Shown piece after piece: positions 16,086 to 21,777 of a stretch of DNA of 21,777 nucleotides. The DNA is taken from the NCBI GenBank assembly GCA_002342505.1, contig DDQB01000099.1, forward strand, positions 1 through 21,777, read 5' to 3'. A program made the position numbers and the translations under genes. Every line of letters starts with the position of its first letter. Within the stretch, counting starts at the first letter, position 1. The notes under the pieces are model-generated. The model was not told where the DNA came from. It was given only the letters and a program-made list of their open reading frames with translations, and made no database searches. This DNA comes from Acidaminococcaceae bacterium UBA2453. Its GTDB lineage: Bacteria > Bacillota > Negativicutes > Acidaminococcales > Acidaminococcaceae.

Positions 16086-18473
16086 TCAGGACCCGGGGAA
16101 TTGCGGTTTTCCCAGTTTGTCCCTGTAAATCGTCCTGCACGCAGGACAGGCCCAGAAAAATCCATATTTTCCTTTCTTCTTTTCCAGGATGGCCTTGTCA
16201 TCCGGACAGTATTCGATAACAGGGTTGCCTGCTTTATCCACGGCATAGTACACCGTTTTTCCGGTAACCGGGGACACGCACTGTTTATCATCGCAGACAT
16301 AAAAATACCGTTTCGTTTTGGGCGAATAATGCCGGTTCAGCGTCTCTTTCCCGCAGACGGGACAGGTACGGGCCGGAACCGCTTCCACCTGGGGCGTCAT
16401 CTCCGGCTTCCCATCTGTTCCTACATTGTAATATATGGGTTTCCCTGTCGCAGGAGATACGCAGTCTTTGTTATCGCACACAAAAAACGCCTTTTTTGTT
16501 TTCCGGGAATAATGCTTCAGCAGATGCCCCGTCTTACAGACAGGACACGCCTGCGCTTCATACCCCGGGAAGCGATGCTGCTGCGCATACTCGATATTCC
16601 GGTCAATCGTCGCGCAGACTTCCTGTATGAACTTCTCCGGCGAACCTTCCCCGCGCGCGATCTCCGTCAGGGCAAATTCCATTTCCGCCGTCGTATCCGG
16701 TCTGGTGAGGGAAACATCCACATTTTCAATCAGCTGGAAGCCTAACTCCGTGGGGACCAGCTCCTTCTTCACCTTTTCCATAAACGGCATCTGGGTCTTT
16801 TGATTCCCCCGCATCCCCTGGAGTTCGGAAATAATCGTATCCCGCGTGGCCGGCGTGCCGATTCCTTTTACTTCTTTCAGCTTTTCCCGGTTGGGGTTCT
16901 TCGGGTCCATGAAACGGTAAATGTTAGCCATGGCCGCCAGCAGAGTTCCTTCCGTAAACCGCTTCGGGGGTTTTGTTTCCTTTTCCAGCAGATCCACTTT
17001 GTCCGGGCGTCCCAGGTTTTCGCCTTTCACCAGATCGGGCAGCGTACGATTTTCCTCTTCTGCTGTTTCGTCGGCCTTGTCTGCGCCGCTCTTTTTACTG
17101 CGCGCGGTTTTTATGCCGGCATCCTTCTCCTCGCCTTCCTTTTTTCCATGGTTCGTAAATACAGCCCGAAAGCCCGGCCTGATGATCATCTTGCCGCTGC
17201 CTTTAAACAGTTCGTCTTCCAGCAAAATTTCAAAGGTAATGGTTTCAAATTCACAGGGCGGATAAAACTGCATTACATAACGTTCGGCGATCATGTTGTA
17301 TATTTTTTCTTCCGTCGCGGTTAACTGATGCGGAATATCGCCCGTAGGGATGATGGCATGGTGAGCCGTCACCTTCTTATCATTCCACGCTCTGGAGTAC
17401 AGCGATACATCCGCCCCGTCCGCGCCCCGGACGGACCGTCCCGCCAGATTTCGCAGGATGCGCGGCGCGTCTTTATGCTGGGCCGGGGGGATGTAGTTAC
17501 AGTCAGACCGGGGATAAGATACGAACTTCTTTTCATACAGGGACTGCACGGTGGACAGCGTCTGTTTCGGGGAAATGCCGAACCGGGCATTGGCTTCCAC
17601 CTGCAGCGTATCCAGTGAATACGGCAGCGGCGGCGCCTCTGTACCCTTCTTGCGCGTAACTTTCTGCACGATCCCGTCGGCGCCCAGGACTTTTTCCTGT
17701 ACCGCTTCCGCCGTTTTTTTATCTAACAGCCGTCCTTCTTCATCCAGCGCCACCCTTTTTTCATCCGGCTGCCAGTTAGCGGAAAAGACCGTCCCGTCTT
17801 TGGTAAAGAACGCTTTCAGTTCGTAATAGGTACGGACCCTGAAATTGCGGATCTCCTTTTCCCTGTTCACCACCAGGGCCAGGGTGGGTACTTTCACGCG
17901 GCCGATGTTCCATACCGCGCCCGGTGAAAACCGGGAAGCATTCGTCGTGTAACAGCGGGTCAGGTTGATTCCTACCAGCCAGTCCGCTTCTTCCCGTGCC
18001 AGCCCCGCCGCATACAGGCTTTCATATTTCCGGTTGTCCTCAATCGTTGCAAAGGCACGCCGCATGCTCACGTCGTCTTTGGCATTGATCAGAAGACGCT
18101 GCACGCTGCCTTTGTAGTTACAGTAATGCAGGATCTCTTCAATCAAAAGCTGTCCTTCCCGGTCCGGGTCCCCTGCATGGATCACCACATCCGCTTTTTT
18201 CAGCAAATCCGCTACGATTCGGAACTGCTGAGCAGAGCGGGAAATCACCGCATGTTTCCAGACTTCGGGAATAATCCGGTAATATTTCCACTGGGCATAG
18301 CGTTTATCATAGGCATCCGGCGTTGCCAGTTCCAACAGATGCCCTACCGCCCAGGAAACGGCGACGCTTCCCTTCTGATAAAACCCCACAGCCTTCCGGT
18401 ATCCTCCTTCCGGCCACAGGTACTCTGCAATCGCATTGGCAATATCCGGTTTTTCTGCAATATAAAGCTGCAT
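16086..18473 (-). CDS. topB: DNA topoisomerase III (type IA)
   Basis: TopB passes single DNA strands through a transient break, relaxing negative supercoils and decatenating replication or recombination intermediates. The 795-residue protein starts with the TOPRIM domain (MQLYIAEKPDIANAIAEYL, with acidic D102 and D104 in HAGDPDREGQ). The catalytic Tyr320 is in SYPRSDC, as in E. coli TopB (Tyr328). A Lys/Glu-rich insert precedes the RFTEGTLLAAM segment. The C-terminus (about 660-795) holds Cys-containing zinc-ribbon-like repeats (two CPVC...VCDxKxCVSP units, then CPxxK...CPAC), making it longer than the E. coli enzyme. The start is ATG 18473 with GAGGAG 9 nt upstream, not the longer in-frame start at 18581, which would overlap comM. 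It lies 43 bp after comM and is probably co-transcribed. Confidence 0.95.
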   Translation of the reverse strand: MQLYIAEKPDIANAIAEYLWPEGGYRKAVGFYQKGSVAVSWAVGHLLELATPDAYDKRYAQWKYYRIIPEVWKHAVISRSAQQFRIVADLLKKADVVIHAGDPDREGQLLIEEILHYCNYKGSVQRLLINAKDDVSMRRAFATIEDNRKYESLYAAGLAREEADWLVGINLTRCYTTNASRFSPGAVWNIGRVKVPTLALVVNREKEIRNFRVRTYYELKAFFTKDGTVFSANWQPDEKRVALDEEGRLLDKKTAEAVQEKVLGADGIVQKVTRKKGTEAPPLPYSLDTLQVEANARFGISPKQTLSTVQSLYEKKFVSYPRSDCNYIPPAQHKDAPRILRNLAGRSVRGADGADVSLYSRAWNDKKVTAHHAIIPTGDIPHQLTATEEKIYNMIAERYVMQFYPPCEFETITFEILLEDELFKGSGKMIIRPGFRAVFTNHGKKEGEEKDAGIKTARSKKSGADKADETAEEENRTLPDLVKGENLGRPDKVDLLEKETKPPKRFTEGTLLAAMANIYRFMDPKNPNREKLKEVKGIGTPATRDTIISELQGMRGNQKTQMPFMEKVKKELVPTELGFQLIENVDVSLTRPDTTAEMEFALTEIARGEGSPEKFIQEVCATIDRNIEYAQQHRFPGYEAQACPVCKTGHLLKHYSRKTKKAFFVCDNKDCVSPATGKPIYYNVGTDGKPEMTPQVEAVPARTCPVCGKETLNRHYSPKTKRYFYVCDDKQCVSPVTGKTVYYAVDKAGNPVIEYCPDDKAILEKKKGKYGFFWACPACRTIYRDKLGKPQFPGS

Positions 18474-18516
18474 ATCACTTTTCTCCTCTTTACAATTTAT
18501 GGTACCGCCACTCTTT

Positions 18517-20040
18517 CTACGGATTCTGCTGTGTCCGCAGCTGGATGGCTTCCGCAATATGCGACACAAGGATGGTGTCACTTTGACTTAAATCCGCAAT
18601 GGTACGCGCCACTTTTAAAATCCGGTCATAACTGCGGGCGCTGAGTCCCAGTGAGTTAAAGGCATGTTCCAGCAACGCGTTACAGGCCGCGTCCAGTTTA
18701 CAGAAGCGTTCTACCTGCCTGTGATTCATGGCAGCGTTACAGTAAATACCCAGCCCTTTCAGCCGCTGCAGCTGGATGTCCCTGGCAGCGCAGACCCGCG
18801 CCCGGATCTGGGCGGATGTCTCTCCCCGCTCCCGTACCTGCAGATCCTGATACTTCACCCGGGGTACATAGACCTGCAGATCGATCCGGTCAGCCAGAGG
18901 ACCGGATATCTTCCGCTGATACCGCTCGATTTCAAAGGGGCGGCAGGTACATTCTCTGGATTCATCTCCCAGAAACCCGCAGGGACAGGGATTCTGCGCA
19001 CAGACCATAAGGAAAGACGCCGGAAAAACATACGAACCGTGCACCCGGTTGATTGTTACAAAATGGTCTTCCAGAGGCTGCCGCAGCACTTCCAGGGCCG
19101 CGCGGGAAAATTCCGGGAATTCATCCAGAAACAGCACGCCGTTATGGCTCAGCGTCACCTCTCCCGGTACCGGGACCATCCCTCCCCCGATCAGGGCGCT
19201 TAACGTGATAGTATGGTGAGGACTCCGGAATGGCCTTTCATTGATCAAGCGCTTTTTATGATTCAACAGCCCTGCAATACTGTATATCTTCGTAACTTCC
19301 AGCGCTTCTTCCTTTGTCATGGGCGGCAAGATGGTCGGCAGACGGCGGGCCAGCATGGTCTTTCCGCTGCCGGGGGAACCGACCAGCAAAATGTTGTGTC
19401 CCCCTGCCGCCGCAATCTCCAACGCCCTCTTTACCACTTTCTGTCCATGTACGTCGGCAAAGTCTATGTCCGGCAGCTCCGTATCCGGAACGGTCAGTTC
19501 CTTATGCGGCAGCGGCTGCAGGCAGGGATGCAGAAGATGCGCGGCCATTTCTTTCAAATCGCCCGGTGTAAAAACAGAAACGCCATCCACCAGACAGCCT
19601 TCTTCTTCGTTCCCCCTGGGGATAAAGATCTCCCTTATACCCTGTCGCCGCGCTTCCAGCACCATGGGCAGCACGCCGTTCACCTCTCTGATTACTCCCT
19701 CAAGGGAAAGCTCACCGATAAAAACCTTATCTTTCACTTTATCCTGAGGCAGCACTCCGAGAGAAACCAGGATTCCCACGGCAATGGGCAGATCCAGCCC
19801 GCTCCCGTCCTTACGCAGATTGGCCGGAGCCAGATTTACCGTGATCCGGTTCTGCGGAAAAGGGAACCCGGAATTTTTCAGCGCCGTCCGCACCCGTTCC
19901 CTCGATTCCCGGACGGCCATATCCGGCAGTCCTACAATTTCAAATCCCGGAAGTCCCCGTTCCAGATCGACTTCCACAATGACGCCGGCTCCGTTCAGCC
20001 CTACCGGCGTCTCTCCAAACACCTTGGCATACAATACCAT
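18517..20040 (-). CDS. comM: ComM/YifB family magnesium-chelatase-like AAA+ ATPase
   Basis: ComM is a hexameric helicase that promotes branch migration when transforming DNA is integrated; the family is also named YifB. In this 507-residue protein, the N-terminal ChlI-like domain (about 1-170, with GLPGFEIVGLPDMAVRESRER) is followed by an AAA+ domain. Walker A is GSPGSGKT at 221-228 and Walker B FLDE has D306 and E307. A Cys-rich CPCGFLGDESRECTC loop and the C-terminal SYDRILKVARTIADL segment are typical of the family. The start is ATG 20040, just after AAGGAG; a GTG directly before it is an alternative. It follows rnhB and yraN, as in many Firmicutes, but is separated from yraN by a 220-bp gap holding a hairpin repeat. 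Confidence 0.93.
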   Translation of the reverse strand: MVLYAKVFGETPVGLNGAGVIVEVDLERGLPGFEIVGLPDMAVRESRERVRTALKNSGFPFPQNRITVNLAPANLRKDGSGLDLPIAVGILVSLGVLPQDKVKDKVFIGELSLEGVIREVNGVLPMVLEARRQGIREIFIPRGNEEEGCLVDGVSVFTPGDLKEMAAHLLHPCLQPLPHKELTVPDTELPDIDFADVHGQKVVKRALEIAAAGGHNILLVGSPGSGKTMLARRLPTILPPMTKEEALEVTKIYSIAGLLNHKKRLINERPFRSPHHTITLSALIGGGMVPVPGEVTLSHNGVLFLDEFPEFSRAALEVLRQPLEDHFVTINRVHGSYVFPASFLMVCAQNPCPCGFLGDESRECTCRPFEIERYQRKISGPLADRIDLQVYVPRVKYQDLQVRERGETSAQIRARVCAARDIQLQRLKGLGIYCNAAMNHRQVERFCKLDAACNALLEHAFNSLGLSARSYDRILKVARTIADLSQSDTILVSHIAEAIQLRTQQNP

Positions 20041-20128
20041 CACACTCCTTATCTCCTATATACGGCGGGAATTGCCCAGTCCTGCTGCTCCTTCGAGCCA
20101 TTTCCCTGCCATTTGCAAAATGCCCTCG

Positions 20129-20229
20129 GCATAAGCAGAGAGCCGCAAGCTTGCTTGCGTGCGATAAGCAGAGAACCGACGCGTCAGCGTCGTGTGAATC
20201 GCTTATGCATTCAGGCTATCGCTTATACA
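20129..20229. repeat. Multi-hairpin intergenic repeat between yraN and comM
   Basis: A 15-bp unit, ATAAGCAGAGARCCG, occurs at 20131-20145 and 20164-20178 with one difference. Each copy is followed by its own perfect but different stem: CGCAAGC-TT-GCTTGCG (20144-20159) and CGACGC-GTCA-GCGTCG (20177-20192). Two inverted GCTTAT copies follow (TCGCTTATGC at 20199-20208 and TCGCTTATAC near 20220-20229). GCATAAGC at 20129-20136 pairs exactly with GCTTATGC at 20201-20208, closing the whole element. No T-run follows, so it is not a standard terminator. The remainder of 20044-20264 shows no gene. Confidence 0.7.
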
Positions 20230-20247
20230 GAGTAATCGCACAAACTC

Positions 20248-20269
20248 ATTTCATCAGCACTTCCTTAAA
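20248..20269. repeat. Transposon-end-like 22-bp motif, copy 2
   Basis: This copy matches the motif at 1-22 at 20 of 22 positions (core ATCAGCACTTCCTTAAA). It overlaps the stop codon and last residues of yraN, so an insertion may have supplied the current C-terminus. No transposase is nearby. Confidence 0.35.
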
Positions 20270-20732
20270 AACAATGCTGCAGCCAGCGGATTTTCGCAGT
20301 TCTGCCAAAGACCCACACCTCTATCACGTCAAAACAGATACAGGGAAAATACTCACCCCGGGCCTGCAGCCATGTCAGCGCCGTCTTTTTGATTTTTTGC
20401 TGCTTGGCATAAGTCACGGCTTCTCCCGGCGTTCCATAGCCTGTTCCCGTACGGGTCTTCACTTCCACAAATCGCACCGTTCCCTTTGCCTGTTTTGGAA
20501 GAACAGACGCAGCAGCTCCTCCTGGCGCAAAACAGCAGTCATCCATTTCCGTTTCCGCCCTTTCTACCGCCACCAGATCCAGCTCTCCCCAGCGGCAATG
20601 ATAGTTACGGTCTGCAATCACCAGCCCTTTTCGTTCCAGGAACGCCGCCGCGATTTCTTCCCCCCGTCTTCCGATTTCCTGTTTGTTAAAAATAAAGTCC
20701 CCTCCCCTCGCGTCTGTCAGTCGCCGATGCAC
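20265..20732 (-). CDS. yraN: UPF0102 family protein YraN
   Basis: YraN proteins have a predicted endonuclease-like fold; their function is not established. Family signatures are GRRGEEIAAAFLERKGL, CRWGELDLVA, VRFVEVKTRT and GTPGEAVTYAKQQKI. The candidate active-site residues lie in GELDLV and EVK. An insert of about 30 residues (VERAETEMDDCC to KQAKGT) makes it longer than the usual 120. The only ordinary start is GTG 20732 (155 residues), which has no Shine-Dalgarno site. A strong purine site, GAGGGGAGGGG, instead sits 5 nt before an in-frame ATT at 20693, which would give MFNKQEIGRRGEE and fit the family better (142 residues). The start is therefore uncertain. It lies 60 bp after rnhB, probably in the same transcript. 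Confidence 0.88.
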   Translation of the reverse strand: MHRRLTDARGGDFIFNKQEIGRRGEEIAAAFLERKGLVIADRNYHCRWGELDLVAVERAETEMDDCCFAPGGAAASVLPKQAKGTVRFVEVKTRTGTGYGTPGEAVTYAKQQKIKKTALTWLQARGEYFPCICFDVIEVWVFGRTAKIRWLQHCF

Positions 20733-20792
20733 CGTCGACCGACTTGAAACCGGCCATTCACAGCATCGCTGTCAAACGGGCAGACGAATCCA

Positions 20793-21650
20793 TCATTCCT
20801 TCCTTAAATCCTCCAGCAGCGCCGCCAGTCCTGCATCTGCTTTCCCGTTCTCCGGCACAAACAGGTAATTATCCCTTTCTTCTGTCGGCGGCAGGTTCAT
20901 ACTGCGAATCGGTTCATAGCTGCGCCGATGGATCTTCGTCGCGCCAAACTGGCGGATGGCATCCATGTGCAACTGGCTGCCGTACCCTTTGTTCTTGGCC
21001 AGGCCATATTGCGGATAGTCCGCATCCAACTGCAGCATCAGCCGGTCACGGGTCACCTTGGCTACTACGGAAGCGGCCGCAATGGAAGCGCTTAATGCGT
21101 CCCCGTGAATAATGGGAACCGTTTCGATTCCTTCCACATGGGGGTGCATGGCGTCTACCAGCGCTACCTGCGGACGCACGCTGATCTCCCGTAAGATCTG
21201 TTCCATGCCTTCCTGTGTGGCATGGTATATATTTTCCCTGTCAATATTGGAAATGCTGACCACGTTCACAAGAACGGCAACCGCCTTTTCCAGAATTTCC
21301 GGATACAGCGCTTCCCGTTTCGTTTCGCTTAACTTTTTGCTGTCATTGAGTCCGGCAATAAAGCAGCCTTCCGGCAAAATGACGCCCGCGATCACCAGCG
21401 GCCCGGCCAGCGGCCCGCGGCCCGCCTCATCGACTCCCACGATGTTCTGTATTCCGGGCAGCGCCAGATATTCTTTCTCATAGCGCAGCATAGCTTCAAA
21501 ACGCAGCCGCTCTTCTTTTTCCTTTTCCCGTTTTTTATCATACGCCGCCAGCAGCTTCTGTACGCCCGCCCGTTCGTCCTGCCGGAACTGTCGCAGCTGT
21601 TCTTCCGTAGGTGTGCCTCCCAGAATGGTCTTGATCTCCTGCAGCTTCAT
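20793..21650 (-). CDS. rnhB: Ribonuclease HII
   Basis: RNase HII cuts at ribonucleotides embedded in DNA and starts ribonucleotide excision repair. In this 285-residue protein the catalytic domain begins at about residue 68, with IVGVDEAGRGPLAGP. The four acidic residues are D74, E75, D166 (VDAMHP) and D184 (GDALSASIAAASVVAKVTRD). The N-terminal 67 residues are a charged, probably helical extension seen in some Firmicute enzymes. The start is ATG 21650, 8 nt after AGGGGAGG. It appears to be the first gene of the rnhB-yraN group, with its own promoter upstream. Confidence 0.96.
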   Translation of the reverse strand: MKLQEIKTILGGTPTEEQLRQFRQDERAGVQKLLAAYDKKREKEKEERLRFEAMLRYEKEYLALPGIQNIVGVDEAGRGPLAGPLVIAGVILPEGCFIAGLNDSKKLSETKREALYPEILEKAVAVLVNVVSISNIDRENIYHATQEGMEQILREISVRPQVALVDAMHPHVEGIETVPIIHGDALSASIAAASVVAKVTRDRLMLQLDADYPQYGLAKNKGYGSQLHMDAIRQFGATKIHRRSYEPIRSMNLPPTEERDNYLFVPENGKADAGLAALLEDLRKE

Positions 21651-21683
21651 GTTTGTTGCCTCCCCTTTTATAACATTATGTAT

Positions 21684-21713
21684 ATTGTACCGCTAACGGT
21701 ATACGTTTTGCAA
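21684..21713 (-). promoter_or_regulatory. Promoter of rnhB with overlapping palindrome
   Basis: On the - strand, TTGCAA (21713-21708) and TACAAT (21689-21684) are spaced by 18 bp. A near-perfect palindrome, TACCGCTAACGGTA (21688-21701 on the + strand), fills the spacer and touches the -10, so a repressor could act there. Confidence 0.45.
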
Positions 21714-21735
21714 ATTGCGCTCCACGCCTTACGCA

Positions 21736-21752
21736 CCGCACTGCGCCTGCGG
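21736..21752. repeat. GC-rich hairpin at the window edge
   Basis: CCGCA (21736-21740) pairs with TGCGG (21748-21752). On the - strand its surroundings read AGCCGCA, then the stem region, then TGCGTAAG. This resembles AGCCGCA...TGCGATAAG in the repeat at 20129-20229 with a different stem. It may belong to the same intergenic repeat family. The stretch from 21714 to the end shows no gene. Confidence 0.35.
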
Positions 21753-21777
21753 CTTGCATTCTGCGGCGCGCTGAACA

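Noticed and set aside
19213..20235. A 340-codon + strand open frame opposite comM
   Set aside because: It runs antisense to a clearly conserved gene, has a biased shadow composition (many Arg, His, Gln) and matches no family I recognise.
20711..20790. Small open frames between rnhB and yraN (for example one starting MAGFKSV)
   Set aside because: They are under 25 codons with no ribosome site or recognisable sequence; possible leader peptides but unsupported.

Overview
The window looks like chromosome of an anaerobic Firmicute. Base composition is moderately GC-rich and most Shine-Dalgarno sites are strong (GGAGG-like). An [FeFe]-hydrogenase maturase, a TM287/288-type heterodimeric ABC exporter and an rnhB-yraN-comM cluster are all present. 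A Negativicutes such as a Megasphaera relative is my best guess, but nothing here proves it. I see no tRNA, rRNA, CRISPR array, transposase or phage gene.

Layout. Positions 1-5570 are read on the + strand: hydG, which makes the CO/CN ligands of the hydrogenase H-cluster, then a three-helix terminator-like structure, then two overlapping ABC exporter half-transporters that form a heterodimer with one degenerate ATP site. From 5616 to 21650 almost everything is on the - strand. In transcription order these are rnhB, yraN, comM (yifB) and topB (DNA maintenance and competence), two amino-acid-permease/GGDEF genes (the first one broken), an amino-acid-permease/hybrid histidine kinase gene, and the potassium transporter kup. 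A small rhodanese-like lipoprotein gene on the + strand sits between the last two permease genes.

The most notable content is 7876-15897. Three paralogous membrane proteins share one plan: an APC-superfamily permease domain, then an extra membrane helix, an extracytoplasmic segment of about 50-60 residues, another helix, and a cytoplasmic output module. In one the output is HisKA-HATPase-REC. In the other two it is a GGDEF diguanylate cyclase domain. They look like transporter-derived receptors, or transporters that signal, with interchangeable outputs feeding phosphorelay and c-di-GMP signalling. The third paralogue has lost about 212 residues of the permease core in frame and carries a single TGA where both siblings have Trp, yet all of its flanking sequence stays open.

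The promoters of this cluster carry operator-like sequences: two perfect 19-bp tandem repeats overlapping the -10 of the intact GGDEF gene, and overlapping palindromes just downstream of the promoter of the broken one. Intergenic sequence also holds a multi-hairpin repeat between yraN and comM, and short copies of a motif resembling a transposon end.
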